Shown piece by piece: positions 1 to 12,447 of a DNA stretch of 64,000 nt. Below the pieces are notes generated by a model. It saw only the letters and a program-made list of their open reading frames with translations. It did no database searches and was not told where the DNA came from. The position numbers were made by a program, and so were the translations under genes. The stretch is taken from positions 124,001 through 188,000 of the forward strand of contig OX621170.1 of NCBI GenBank assembly GCA_951640195.1, read 5' to 3'. Numbering within the stretch: the first letter of the stretch is position 1; each line of letters begins with the position of its first letter. This DNA is from Porpolomopsis calyptriformis. Lineage: Eukaryota > Basidiomycota > Agaricomycetes > Agaricales > Hygrophoraceae.

Positions 1-886
1 AAACTTGCCTTTATCTTTGCCTCGCTTCATTTTGATTTCCCAATTTCGAAGCCACAAAGGGTAGTTGAGGATCCAGACTTGGTCAGCTTTCCAATGGTTA
101 GAACACAGTTGAAGGATGGGGAATTCTCATTCCATTTGGTCTCAATAGTGTGTGAGGTATTGGATATCGACAACTTTGTAGCCCATCGGTGGATCTCCAG
201 AAGTAGCAAATAGGTTCCAAATGAGGTGAGCATGCGAGTAGAGGGTATGACGTGCTTCATGATTAATTGGAACGCCTTGTATATCTTCTAAGTAATCAGT
301 CAACTTGATCTTTGTATCGTCATCATTTAAACCTGTAAGTTGGTCTTCTCGGTGACTCCATGATCTCTTTGTCCACCATTGAACATTTGGATGGTCTGAT
401 TGATTGAGGACGGGAAGTGGTGGAGTTGGTGGAGTCGCAGGTAAGGTTGCTCGGAATAAAGCCTTCGACGTATTACTTGCTTTGATGGATAATTCAGATG
501 GATCACTAGAGGTATTAGCTTGTGCTACAACTTGTATAAGTTGCCGATACGACTCTCTGTAAAATCAGAATCAGAAATCAGATTATAGTAGGTAAATTTA
601 CGTGCTCTAAAGTCGAAAACTTTGCTTGGATGACTTCATTTTGCTTGGTGATAGAAGCAACACATTGAAGTAGCTTAGCATATGAAGGATTTTGAGAAGC
701 GACAAGATGTTCATGGGATGCTGTTGATAAAGCATGCAAATTTGACCTCAGCTCTAGAGGTGTCCAAGCTGGTTCAAGTGGGCTGGGTAGGTGACTTTGG
801 GATGGCGTAATTGAGAAATTTGAGTCAATCTGAGAGGGTGTGCTGGAAGTGTATGAGGTAAAGGGGAAAAAGGATGGAAACGACAT
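1..886 (-). pseudogene. Uncharacterised Agaricomycete protein, broken and running off the left edge
   Basis: Reading from about 886 leftwards, an Ser/Pro-rich N-terminus of about 100 residues is followed by an intron (donor GTAAAT near 595, acceptor before 556) and then a single frame down to base 1. That frame contains a proline-rich stretch (ATPPTPPLP), a WW pair, and near the edge a motif like CSNHWKADQVW. I know this motif from uncharacterised mushroom proteins, by memory only. Two in-frame TGA codons (minus strand, at 142-144 and 127-129) interrupt a stretch that otherwise reads through. Both fit CGA to TGA changes, since the family usually has Arg there. No function can be named. The gene may be cargo of a neighbouring DNA transposon, since it has the same orientation as the Plavaka transposase at 1016-4132. 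Confidence 0.5.
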
Positions 887-1015
887 GGAATGTGATATGA
901 TAGTCGTGAAATAATGATGTCACTTGTTTTGATTTAATTATAAATGGCTTTACACGCATCTAAGTCTATGTCTGCATTGTCTATTGATTAGTTTGAATGA
1001 GATACATGGAGTACC

Positions 1016-4000
1016 CTAATAATCATCTGAATCCAATGTCACTTGAGCATCAAGCTCAGCAACATCAAGTCCCAAATCTTCATGAACAAAAAAAGAGTCA
1101 GGATGAGACGTATGAGGGAAAGGCACCATCGAGACAACAGATCGAATATTTTTAACGTTGATAACAAGAAGGTTGTCATCTCTGCCATATCTGCAGACCC
1201 AGAGCGTATTCTGGGATTTGTTTTGAAGTTCGACATCAGGCATACTGAAGAGGTTGACCAGAGCTAGGATTTGGCGTATCCCATTTGCAGCGAAGGCAAA
1301 GTAAAACTTCACCTCTGCAAACCTCAAGATATTTCCGACTGTAAGCTACCACAGGAATATTGTTAGCAAGAAGATGAGTATGAGAATAAAGAATAAGATT
1401 ACTGTTACATTTCACGCTCTCCGTGGTGTCCTCTTCTGATTCTCTTCAACCCAAGATGATTGTGCAACTTGACCATTTGGCAAACGAAGGCATGCCCACT
1501 TAGTTACTGTGCCATCCCACCAGTGCGCGTGGTCTCCATCCAGTGTGTGCAAGTATGCACATATTGCCTTCCCTTCTAGTTCTTGTACCTTGCATGAAAT
1601 CGTATCTTTCTTTCGCAGAAGTACATACCCATCCCCTATATCAATAGCACCATGTGGAAACGTAGGGTTGTCATCTTCAAGATCGGGAATCATTGCTTTG
1701 AGGGCATTAACTTGAGATCGGAGGAGTCCACACTGAGCCAGGTTTGCATATGGATTTGAGGGTTGTCGAATTTCGAGACCAAGATTCCCAATTGTTCGTT
1801 CCATTACCCATTGTGCTAGTAGAGCTATTGGTCCAACACGAATCACTTCTGGTGCGAGATGAGTGAGAGCATGGACACTCTACCGAACAAAATGGAGTCG
1901 ATCGGCACGTTGTTGGCAATAAAGACACTCAAATTCAACAACAAACTCGAGGAGCGACTTATGGGCAATGAGTAGATCAGATTGGGTGATATTACGCTGG
2001 AGAATGAGCCAAACACCACGGACAAGCTTGCAGAAATGAATCCAATACTGTTCAGGTAGAACATCATAGAGAAGTCCAGGGCCAAGACCATAGATGTATA
2101 TCAGAAATTCTGACGCTTTGTACCCGCTGGAAATCTTTTCAGCTGGGTTATGTGGAGTATAGCCGTATGAGCCTGGAATATAAGATGCAGCATTAGCGAC
2201 TAGTTTGCCATGGTTTACCCATGCCATATGCTGCAACACCACCCAGTCCCATGTTGACTTGTTATCGGTACGATCACAGTCCATTGTTCCACGCCAGAGA
2301 CTAAGAAGAAGATCAGGGATATTCAATGCAGTAAGATGCATCGAATCCCCTGGGAAGCAACTTGGTAATGGAAGAATGCGTGAGAGTCCATCAAATATAC
2401 TGGGCTTTGTCAACCCTGTTTCACGACATCGACGAGCATACTGTGTCTGATTCGGAGCATTGATGAGATATTGCAGGTTTGCATGGTAATTGGTGTGAGA
2501 AGAAACTGGTAAGTTATTTACATCCACATCAGGATGATCGCATCCAGAAACCACGTAGTTTTGAGGTTTGAGGAGGGCGGGATAATAGTGAGTCCCTTGA
2601 GCACCAGGTTTATGATGTCCAGGTAGCCCACAAACGAAATGACAGCCATATTTACCATGGTGACCAACCCAGCCAATGAGATCAGCCATACCTACAGCAT
2701 CAGCGGTAACAAAAGCGAGGAAAATCCTGGAGCTTGCAAGCACGGTAGAAAATCCATCGTAGACAATGAGACCTTCTAATTGCAATGCAGATACGTAGTA
2801 GAGACTGGGGAATATGAATGAATTAGGATGTTTAGGGGGATTCGGACCAGGAATGAAAGACCCAGGTAGTACACGTTTCATCTTGTAGCGCTTATCGGGT
2901 GCTAGGTTGAGAACAACCCATATACTGATCCAACAGTCCGATTTCTTGTTCCGGTAGAGTTGCGCTCCATCGATTGAGAAAAGAACAACCGTATCACCTT
3001 GTTAGATCTGCCTGTTTCGCACTGCACCAAGAAAGTCGGTGCCAGCACAGACGTCATTGTAACAGGATATCCGACCACTTTCTTGGATCTCTTGTAGAAT
3101 ATCTTCAGTCTGTCTGTGGAGGTATCACATATGCTCAGCACTCTGTCCTTGGCTCCAGAGTGCTTGAAGCTGCGGTCCAAGGGGGAGAGTTGAGAACTGG
3201 TGGCGAGGGGTTTTTTTATTTATGCATATGGTATCTTCAACATCAGGGACAGTATGATAGCGAGGTTCTGAGCAGACTGGACATGAATTGAGATTGGCAT
3301 AAGGGCCGGTGTAGGCTAGACAGGTATTTATGCACATATCATGCATTAGCGGTATGATGCCTGTAAATTGCTTGATGCGTCGTTTGATTTGATTGTATGA
3401 GAGAATGTTGTCATTAGGGTGATGGCGGAGAATTGCTTTATGGACAGCATTAAAGGTAGCCTGCGATGAGTTACCACAAGCAAGGAAGATATCGAGAGAA
3501 AGACGGAAGTGAGGGTCAGACAAGAGGTCTGTCGGAGGGGCAGTGGGATTGCGAATGCGGTCAATATCCTCAGTCCCCAGGCCAGAATCTTCCAACCATG
3601 CTTGTTTGAGTAGTTTGATGTATTCGAGGGTGTTCTGGACATCTTCGATGAGTGAATTGGGAATGTTGGTCTCGAGCATAGAATCCCCAGGCCCTGGGAC
3701 ATCTTGCTGTTTGGTGGTGTCTGGTGTGTCCACCTGATGATCCTGAGAGTGGTCTGACAGGGACTGATTAGATTGGATAGGTTCACGGTTTGATTGAATA
3801 TCTTGAGATGCATTGAAAAGTGAGGTATCCATGTCGAACTAATCAGGGATGTCAGTATTGCTAGAGTACACAGATGGTAAAACAGATTCACTCACATCGT
3901 CATTGTCTTGATCATTGTGCTGAGATGGAGTCAGGCAATCGACACGAGGATGGTTGGCATTGCGGGATATGGGGGGTTGGTTCTGCACTGGGCGGTCGGC

Positions 4001-4132
4001 ACTTTTGGATGCAATGAAATCCATAAAATTGGCTGAGAGTCGGGTAGCACGATATCGGGCATGTGTGTGATAAGTTTTGACCGAGACATTCTTGCCACCT
4101 TTGCAAAGTGTAGGGCAGTTGCAGAAAGGCAT
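1016..4132 (-). pseudogene. Plavaka-type DNA transposase, inactivated
   Basis: The N-terminus carries a Cys-rich motif (CNCPTLCKGG), as in the zinc-binding start of Plavaka proteins. An intron at about 3895-3838 (GTGAGT to TTAG) joins it to the next exon. Then come a conserved block IPLMHDMCINTCLAYTGPYA with a CxxC (CPVC), the core motif FSIDGAQLY with a candidate catalytic Asp, GSFIPGPNPPKHPNSF, a GDSMHL motif, and a C-terminal domain ending in EDLGLDVAELD after an intron near 1412-1340. All of this is typical of Plavaka transposases, a fungal cut-and-paste family. Two in-frame stops (a TGA near 3125 after AEHM, probably CGA to TGA, and a TAA near 3005) show that this copy is dead. The element ends were not found. 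The gene lies just outside the left inverted repeat of the large element at 4313-23448. Confidence 0.8.
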
Positions 4133-4312
4133 ACCCTGCGAGGAGACAGGCGGACGTAACGTGCACAGCCACAAAGTCGCCAATGGGGCGATTGAATCGG
4201 TTGATTGAGAAGTATATTGAGAAGTATATACAATAATATATATTATACACAGTACTGAGCCGAACCCAGCCGATTTCAGTTGTCGAGCCTTTACCGCCAT
4301 ATCTGAGTCTAT

Positions 4313-4833
4313 CACTGGTGGCGGGGTCGAATTTTGTGACCATCAAAATAACCAGTTAAATCTTTGACTGCTTGTTGAAATTTAGCACCCTATTTGGACA
4401 CCTGGAAAATCACACATTTGTGTGGTAATAAAATAAAAGCGAAGCTAGACATTTTATTTAAGTATTATGGGTTGTCTAATTTGAGATTTCAAGTGCCATT
4501 TAACCTGTATCCATAATAAAGGAAAATGATACATTTAAAAATGATTTAGCCACCAATAATATCACCAACAAAAGGAGAAATGCGTACTGGTGCTAAATCT
4601 GAACCAAATTTCAAGTTCTCATTGTTTTTTGCAACCAATAAGATTGGCTATAAAATATAAGGTTTTACAGCTGGTTCAGAGACTGACAAAGTAACCAAGA
4701 AATGTTCAAGTTTAACAGAAATATTTTTATAGTCGAAAAATTTGTATGAAAAATTTTACATTTAACATCCAGCGTGCGCTGAGAGGCATGCTGGGCGCGC
4801 GATCAGCACTCACTAAGTGTGCACCAAGTGTGC
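4313..4833 (+). repeat. Left long terminal inverted repeat
   Basis: This 521-bp AT-rich sequence without an open frame matches the reverse complement of 22930-23448 along its whole length. I count about eight substitutions, all transitions and several at CpG sites, plus one 2-bp indel (GT near 4425). The outer tip is CACTGGTGGCGGGG. Just inside the inner end a short palindromic stretch reads GTGCACCAAGTGTGCAC. The pair is the main evidence for the large element. Confidence 0.85.
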
Positions 4834-4836
4834 ACC

Positions 4837-7800
4837 CTAGCCTAAAATAGTCCGATTAAGGGAGATTACCACCACCACATCTTGCCCATCCCAGACCACA
4901 GGTAACTTGGCAAAATGCGAGTCAACACAAGAGGCAGGATACACTTGCAGGGTTCCTAGCCTTGAGCTCCAAATTCGAGCTTGGAGGAATGGGTATGCCA
5001 GAAAAGGGTCCCTCAAATGAGTGTTGAAGGGTAAGTAGTGTCGAACAGCAACAAATATTTGGCATTCACCAGCAACCCTACATTGGACAATATGCTGGAT
5101 GCAACAGGGAGCTGGCATTTCAGCTGCACTTCTCTTGATGAGTGCGCAGCTGTTGCCTTCATGTTTTGAGCCAACAGAATACAGGATGCCCCCAATGCGG
5201 GTGTAGGGTAGGAATGTCCCTTCTGTTGGAGGGCTCTTTGTGAGGATCTTCAAAGCTTCTAACAATTCAGATGGGATGGCAGTGGTCGCGTCATCAAAGG
5301 TTTCATCATCACTAATGTCGTCATGTCCAGAAGCCGAGAATGAGGCCATGTCGTGGAACAGACTACCAGTCGCTGCAGGATTGATGAGTTTGTGGAACAC
5401 TGACCCACAGTGGCGTATCGCATCTGGACACCCCATTTACAGCATCATGTTTCGCAGATTGGCTGCTCGAGTGAAAGATTGTGCCATTGTTTCTTCAAGC
5501 TCACCCAGCTTACAGCTTGTTGCGCTACGTTGCAGCATACCAATAATGCGCTCGAATGGATACACCCACCAAGCGTGAACAGGACCATATCTGACTAAAT
5601 ACTCTGGCAAATGCAGAGCCATGTGATGGTTCGGGTGGAACTCATATGTCGGAAATAATCTCTTCACACCCTGGATGTACGCTGTCATATGTTGGAGGAA
5701 AAGTGTTGCATTGGTGCGGGAAGTTACTCGCGACGTGGCAATTGTGGTAGCAGATACAAGAAACATGGTGACATCAAGAATGTCCTTACATCTCATCGAT
5801 CTCTCATCCGCATCAGGTGATATTGCCCACAATCGCACCAACGATGCAGGAATGTAGGTTGACCCAACAACACGCCATTGATCAGCTTTCAATTTTCCAT
5901 GACTTGGGGAGCCCAAATCTGCAGGCACAGATGGAAACCAAGATGGAGTAACCATACTTTGGATATCATGCCAAATTTCTTCGATATCTCCCCTCGTTAG
6001 AACATGACCAGCTTCCGTGGATGTTGACGCCGCAATATCTCGGGTTTTAGGTTGTACTTCTCTCTGGAAATGAGGAAAGTGAGCAGTGGCCTTTGAACAA
6101 TCGTGGAAGAAATCAATAACTTACCCAGTCAAGTAAACTCTTGACTAAGGTCTTGATTGGCATTGAGCGCGAGGTTTCTTGGGTAATCCCAATGAGTTCA
6201 CAACAAACAAATTGCAAGCAACATTTCAGGCAGCATTCAAACCTCTTTACAACTGTCTGCCGGGAATTTCGGAGCTGGTCAGTAAGAGGAGCTTGGAGCC
6301 ACCTCTGTAAATTGCGAACGCATTTCACTTCTTTGCTTGTCATGGAGGCTGATGGATCTGGTAAATCAACTTTGAAAACGGGTGTTTCTGGATGTGATTT
6401 ATGGTCCAAGTCGATACCAAGGATCTGGGTCATATGTGTCTTGAGCAGACCTAGGAAAAGATTGTGCATGGGATCCACAATGATAAATTGTGCGGGGTCA
6501 AAATAGGGCAGTCGCAGGAGCTCAGACCAATGAAGGCCACTGAGGTCGAGATGAGATTGTGCAATCTGTTCTGTCTCAGCGTCTTTGAAAGCTTCTGCAA
6601 ATGCGCGGCATTCATCGTTGGTACGTCTCTTCCAGGATGAAAGGTCGGTGTTGCCATATCCTTCCTTATGCCGGCGACAATGACAGATAGAGCAAAAATG
6701 TTCATGTGACGTTGCAGCAAAGCATGCAGCCTTGCGAGCACCAGGAAGGTCGCATACTAGTGCAACGAGAGCACAAATGACCTTTCATCCAGTAGCAAAT
6801 TTATAGGTTCGAGAAAAATTAAAACCTTGCTCCCAAGAGTCACAGAGATCAGTGATAAGTGGACGTAGATAATGATTGATTTCATCGAGTTGTGGTTCTC
6901 GAGGACCAGGGATAATACCAGCCAGGTACATGTTCTCAGGCTTGTACCGTAGGTTGGGCGGGAGGTTCAGACACACGAGGGATATGAGACTGATCGAGTT
7001 CTTCTTGCCAGACTGTTTCATGGTATAAGGATTGAAGAAATCGACGCAAAGACTGAAAATGTAGTGACCTTCATCGCCACCATCCTTAAACAAGGGTACA
7101 TCCTCACCCCTCACAGGACCGCGAAAAGTGTGAAGGAGATCACCGTGAAAAATATCTGACATTACTCCATCCACGTTTTGATCATCCACACGTCTCCAAG
7201 TCTCATCCATGACATCCTCAATACCCAGTCGAGCCAGCAATCCCGAAACCCAATCCTTAAGGTCAAAGTAAACAAATGGTTTGATGGGTATGCGAACCCT
7301 TCCCTTCCTGGACGTTCTTATCTGAAGGAGCCGCTCCTTACAACATGGACCTTTGGCGCGCTTTTGGTAAGTACAACTCTCTGGCCAGAGTGCAATACGA
7401 TCACCATCGCGGTATGTTGGGGCATAGGTCTGGCTGCACTTTGGACAAACCGCATACACTATTGACCGTCCGTCCAGGTTGAACTTGTTGAGCCCAGCTC
7501 GGGAATTGGCGGGGAAGTCGTTGAGGAGTTTCTGTTGATTTGGGGAGAGTTTGGCTATGCCAGTTTGCTTGAATGCCAGTTCCAGGGCCCACTTTGTCAA
7601 GCCCAAAATAAAACTACAGCCTCGCCGCGGAACATGCAAGATAACCTGGCATGCTACTACCATGAAGAGAACGACTTGAACGATGGGGTCGGCATTTCTG
7701 AGTAGCGAGGAAAAATGATGGCCTATAAATGCGTATCAGTACTTGTGGATTCAGCTTTGATGACACTATACTTACTAGTGTCATAATAAATACCTCCACA

Positions 7801-8358
7801 TTTTGTGGGCCTTGGGAGGGATTTCCGTTCCTTGCGCGTTGTCTCGAGTGCTGCCTTGATTTCCTGAAGTTCTTCTTGAATGTTTTCTTTGAAAGCCTTC
7901 ACCGAAGGGTCGATGGCTTTGATGTGAGCGAGATTGGATTTGAAGATACGACATTGATCATGAATGTCACGAAGGGGGAATGTTTTGATGCTATCACTGG
8001 ACAGCGTTCATAGGGAATGGATTTTTCGAGAGGTTTCCTGCGATAAGGCTTTGACCTGTGTATCGATGGCTTCAAGTTCGGTAAACTGGCGGTCAACTCG
8101 TGCTTCTCAACGCGTCTGAGGTTTTGATGGCAACTGGCGTAGGCTGGGCAAGTCGGGATCGCTGGACACTTCATTGTTAAGGGTTAATCCCGATAGTAAA
8201 GTCCCGATGTCCTCAACATAGGTGTTGACGACATCCGAGGCTTTCTTCCTGGCTTTACGGGCAGCTTGGGCTTTGTTGCTGATAAGATGTGCCTTAAGCG
8301 TGCGAGCGTCGACGTCTTTGCCATTGCAATTATATGAAATACAATGGCAAGAGGGCAT
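4837..8358 (-). pseudogene. Tnp2-family (EnSpm/CACTA) transposase, inactivated
   Basis: The gene starts at 8358 with a Cys/His motif (CHCISYNCNGKDVDART...H), followed by a predicted coiled-coil (about 8100-7830). A typical intron (GTAAGTATAG to TTTATAG) leads to the conserved HHFSSLLRNADPIVQ block. Downstream are the Tnp2 landmarks KCSQTYAP, FYNPYTMKQSG-like FFNPYTMKQSG, IIPGPREP, SICHCRRHKEGY, ELLRLPYFDPAQFIIVDPMHNLFLG with the conserved Asp, and RYGPVHAWWVYPFERIIGML. These match cut-and-paste transposases that act at CACTA ends. At least three in-frame stops break it: a TGA after KIHSL near 8015, a TGA near 6782 before KVICALVA, and a TAA at 5437-5439. The C-terminus ends at 4837, 3 bp from the left inverted repeat. 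It is probably the former transposase of the large element. Exon limits other than those named are approximate. Confidence 0.85.
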
Positions 8359-8485
8359 CTTTGAAGCAGGAGCCTATATAATAGAAGCGGTGCGCGTTAA
8401 TATGAAGGGGTTCGTAGCGCGGCGATTGCAGTAATAGCGATGCACGTTAACACAATGCACAGTGAAGCTACACAGAGCATGTGAG

Positions 8486-9070
8486 GATCCGCGATGAACT
8501 CAGTAGATTGGACCAAGCGAGGGGAAGCGAGGAGCTGAGAGCGAGTGGACAACAAGGAGCTGAGTGTGAGGGGTGGCAAGGGCTCAAATGATCCGCGGTA
8601 AACCCAGCGGATTGAACCAGGGGCTGAGAGCGAGAGTGGAGGAAGTGAGGAAAGCGAGGAGCTGACTTGGATACAATCCGCGGTAAACCCAGCGGATTGA
8701 GAAGCGAGGGGTTCAGCGAGGGGCTGAAAATAAGGGTGGCAAGGACTGTTACGATCCACGGAAAACCCAGCGGATTGAACCCAGTGATGGAGCTGAGAAC
8801 AAGATCTGAAAGGGACCTAGATCCGCAGTACCCGAACGATCGAGTTAAGCGACAAGTTGAACGGGTAAGAATAGTAGAGTGAAGCGTACGTGGTAACCCA
8901 ACATATGTGGAACCGATCAAGCTAAGGGTGCGGCGCTGTATGGCACAATTGAACAGCGTGGGGAAACTCCAGCGTGAGAGAGATGCCATCCATGGTAGGC
9001 TGGGCTAGGGAGGCGCTATACCTGGTAACCCAAGGTACATGAGAAGCATCATACCTGGTAGCCCAAGGTA
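8486..9070 (+). repeat. Array of short inverted repeats with core GGTA-CCCA, upstream of the Tnp2 gene
   Basis: Units have complementary arms around a core of the form GGTARCCCA. Clear ones are at 8591-8612 and 8676-8697 (arms ATCCGC/GCGGAT, core GGTAAACCCA), 8754-8775 (one arm mismatch), 9019-9037 and 9052-9070 (arms TACCT/AGGTA, cores GGTAACCCA and GGTAGCCCA). Degenerate copies lie near 8486, 8821 and 8888. The arm sequence changes between sub-clusters but stays complementary. The array sits between the start of the Tnp2 gene (8358) and the opposite-orientation array at 9202-9512. Confidence 0.7.
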
Positions 9071-9201
9071 GACGACTAAGGAAAGCTGAAAATTCAAAGT
9101 CAGCGCTCTTCAAGTGCTTGAGTATTTGGCAATATTTGGCAATATTTGTTCCCCTGTGCCAAAAAGTTTCAAGTCCGAACTCTCAACTCTCACGCAAACC
9201 A

Positions 9202-9512
9202 CATCCATTGGGCTACCGTGGATGTCGATCTTCTCGACTCTCACCCAAGTACATCCACTGGGCTACCATGGATGTCGACCTCCTTGACTCTCACCCCCAA
9301 ACCACATCCACTGGGCTACCAGGGGTGTCAATCTTCTCGACTCTCACCCAAGTACATCCACTGGGCTACCGTGGATATCGACCTCCTTGACTCTCACCCC
9401 AAAACCACATCCACTGGGCTACCGTGGGTGTCGATCTCACTCCCACCCATTGGCTACCTTGGATATTGATCGCCGATCGATCACCGTTGGGCTGCTCGAC
9501 TCCATTGGGCTA
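9202..9512 (+). repeat. Array of short inverted repeats with core TGGGCTACC (opposite orientation)
   Basis: Units at 9202-9224, 9252-9274, 9305-9327 (degenerate), 9355-9377 and 9408-9430 have arms CATCCAC or CATCCAT, matching right arms GTGGATG or ATGGATG, and the core TGGGCTACC. A last unit near 9493-9512 has arms TCCAT/ATGGA and core TGGGCTAACC. Spacing is about 50 bp, with a recurring flank of the type TCGACTCTCACCC. The core is the reverse complement of the core in the array at 8486-9070. Confidence 0.75.
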
Positions 9513-9622
9513 ACCATGGATAAAGTCCTGCTAACTACTACACAATCCAGTTCCGTTGCGCTACCTACATTCACTGAACGACTTGTGTGGTATATTCTAC
9601 CTAACTCCAACCCTCCCTATCC

Positions 9623-11876
9623 CTAATCATCCCTTTCCATATCCATCATTTCCATTTCAGAGGCAGGATCAAGGTCCTCCTTTTCCCATGCGCTTAGCTT
9701 TCGAAACCAGTTTGGATCGTAGAAATTCTGCGGAAGCCCATGAATCGCTTCACCCGCGCTGTCATTATACGCAGGCCGCTTTCGCACTCGGGGAGATGTT
9801 CCGGCACGAGTGTCTCCATATGCGTTGGAGCCGTTGTAGTCCTTGTCTATCCGTCGCAAATATTTTTCCAAGTTCTTCGATCTCCATTCTTGTCTTTTAA
9901 CATGATAACATCATCTCCTGTCGTCTTTGTCGACCTCGCTTTCATCCGAGCTCATCCCACCAACGCCAAGTGTGTCAACCAGCTCGGACATGAAGTCCTA
10001 TCCCTCATTGCCTCCTTCCGCGTTGGTCAACGCTATCTCGCGTCTGGTGTTGAATAGCTACATTCACAGATTAATCAAGATGGATCACGGGTGTTTCCTC
10101 TACTCACATTCTTTCGCCGAGTTCTTCGCCTTGCCCTCCTATGAAACATTTGGGAGTTGGCCTTGAGCCGTGCCTCTACAGCCTCTTCATCCTCGTCGTC
10201 ACGAGCCTTGGACTGATTTATGAGCCGTCTAAGGCAATCTAGGCGGTTGTAAAACATCTCCTTGATTTCTGACATTGTTGCCTCGAGTAGGGGTGTCTCG
10301 TTCCTCACAACATCCAGGAAATACTTGAGAAAGTCACTGAAAAGTGACTGATTCCATTTAGACGTCGACCCCGCGCTCCAGTCTACCCTCATCGGTTTCA
10401 TTCGAGGACAGGGTCTGATGCCTTCCTCAAATGCCTCGACATCTTCCCGGGATGCTCCTGTGTTGTTTTTAATGTCAGCGTCGCGCCGAATTCCCAGACA
10501 CTCGTTCATCGTAGTCCATATCCGTTTCTATTACATCTCAGTTCAAAATAACAGTCGAGACATCATTGTTCTCACCAATAATTTGGTCCTGTCTGGAATG
10601 CGAGCACTTACTGTGCGCGCGTCTTTGAAACGTCCCCGCCGCTTCAGGTGTTTGGTGCTTGGCTTGGATGTTTTCTTTCCCTCCATCAGCTCCCGTATCT
10701 CATTTATCTTGTCCATCATCAGACGAAACATTTGGTTGACGCCGAGACTTCCCTCTCCGATTGGAGATGATGAGGAATGCTCAGATAACTCTTCCGGTTC
10801 GCGATTACTGGGTATTCGAGTTCGCATTTTCAAGGGAGGTCCACCGCCTCCCATTGGTTGAGAAATTTTTCGTTGCTTGCCAAGCGACAAACGTACTGGA
10901 GGTTGACGCTCTTCGTCATTGTCATCATCTTCATCGACTTCTAGCTTGCCTTCCGCCTCAGCTTCTGACTCGTCTTCAACTCCCATCTCGGCTTCAACTT
11001 GCAACTCGGCTTCAACTTGCAACTCATCTTCGACTTCCACCTCGTCCCCCTCTTCTGACTGTTTACATACCATTACGTCCACTCGCCCTTTACCCTTGTT
11101 AACTCGTTCCGCATCACCAGCTCGGCTCACCGCTTCGTCTTCCTCGTATGTATGTAGTGAGGGTGTTACTTCCCTCCATTCGTTGCACCCCATTTCGCTT
11201 TGTGGTGTGTTAACTTTCTTGAGTTTCGCAATCTTCTTACCTGCATAAGATTTATCTAGCATTTGCAGGAGAACCCTCACCTTCAATTTCAGCTGTTCAA
11301 TCTCTGCTGCACTCTCATCCTCTTTCCATAAAGTATCTCCCTTTACCTGGTTGAGTCTCTCCGTTAACAACCGCTGAGTGTTCTCCAAGCCACCAATCTA
11401 CTCCAGTGAGTAACCTCCACAACTACTAATGAGAGATTAAACTTACAGTTTGCTTTAATTGCTCTGCCTCCTTTGTCGTCTGGAATGATAGCCATTTGTA
11501 GTCTTGATTGAATTGCATGTACCTCCTTTGGTACCGCTCAGCCTGCAGTCTTGTCAATACCTGTACCATCGATGTGCTTAATGCTTACATTCATTTTGGA
11601 CCTTGCTTGTAGTCTAGAAATAGTGATCGGTTTGGGCTTTGTTCTGTTAACGATCCGAACTTTCGCTGGTTGTGGTGCAACTATATTAGGTGGGCTGTGG
11701 GCAGGCACCCTCGATGTCATCTCAGTCATCTCAGCCATTCCTGGGATGGGGGTAGACATTGGCGATGGTGCCTCAAGGTTGGGTGAGTTGGGTGGGTTGC
11801 TGCTATCCATCTTGTCGAAGGACGAAGCCTCATCTGCATCAGCCAGTGCTTGCATCTTGGTGTTGAGGAAATCCAT
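9623..11876 (-). pseudogene. Uncharacterised Agaricomycete coiled-coil protein (MSSDES motif family), broken
   Basis: A multi-exon gene can be followed leftwards from an ATG at 11876. Introns fit at 11588-11543 (GTAAGC to CTGCAG) and about 11436-11393 (GTAAGT to GAGTAG), and further ones lie near 10600-10535 and 10085-10040. The product has a Pro/Ser-rich start, a coiled-coil (KEAEQLKQ to LLQMLDKSY), a very acidic repeat tract (EVEDELQVEAELQVEAE...), a basic region (RRARRRTRRKN), then GGMSSDESE and a C-terminal GLPQNFYDPNW motif. I recall the last two from a large family of unknown function in mushrooms. Two in-frame stops (TAG before DFMSELVD near 10000 and TGA after VDKDDRR near 9910) mark it as decayed. 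It lies inside the large element and could be cargo. Confidence 0.55.
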
Positions 11877-12447
11877 TGCGAAAGTAGTGGGCGAAGTCTG
11901 TTGCCTGGTCCATTTATTTATTATGAGAACAATGGACTACCTTGTACAGTAATGTAGGCAATACATCCTTAGAAGCCTGATTTGTGCGATAATGGATTAA
12001 TAGAAAAGTGTGTCTTGCGCCAAGTGGCGGCATGGTGAAATGCTTGCTGTCTCCATGTGGCTTTGTGCTAATATCCGCAGTGCGTTCTAGAAACTCAGCA
12101 TGAGACCACGCTTGCTTTGTCAGCTTGTGGCTTTGTAGGACACAACACTGGAATTGTACAATGAAAAATTCGTAATTAAAGATAGAAATGTAGTAAGAAG
12201 TATGTTTAATTATGATTTTTCAAGGTTTGGGGGAAAAATTTGATGCACTCACTGAGTGTGTCAAAAGGAACGTAGGATGATTAATAATGAAGGGTGAGCG
12301 AATCAAATTTTTGAGCGCAATGAGTTAAACCGAGATGCAATGAGGTCAAAAAGGACTCGGAATAACCTACCATCACATAGTGACACCATGTCGAGTCAAT
12401 GAAGACCGACACCCAAACCAAACTAAGGATGGGAAACCAGGGATGTG
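11877..12447. other. Intergenic stretch without recognised feature
   Basis: This stretch lies between the start of the MSSDES-type gene (11876) and the 3' end of the DIRS-like recombinase (12448). No convincing coding frame, tRNA or repeat was seen. The boundary of the DIRS-like element presumably lies here but no terminal repeat could be recognised. Confidence 0.4.

Noticed and set aside
4313..4833. Reading each ~520-bp repeat as an independent MITE or solo element
   Set aside because: The two copies share exact inner break points but no duplication flanks either copy by itself. The only matching flank (TAT) is across the outer ends.
4820..4842. Helitron 3' end (CTAG after a possible hairpin)
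   Set aside because: The other copy diverges before this point, so CTAG is not part of the repeat, and no Rep/helicase gene is present.
9118..9626. Plus-strand Pro/Leu-rich open frames over the hairpin array
   Set aside because: The repeated peptide comes from the repeat units. Frames are open only because the units lack stops, and no start or domain is apparent.
12237..12270. Terminal repeat of the DIRS-like element at CACTCACTGAGTG
   Set aside because: No matching copy or inverted copy was found near the 5' side at 15.5 kb.
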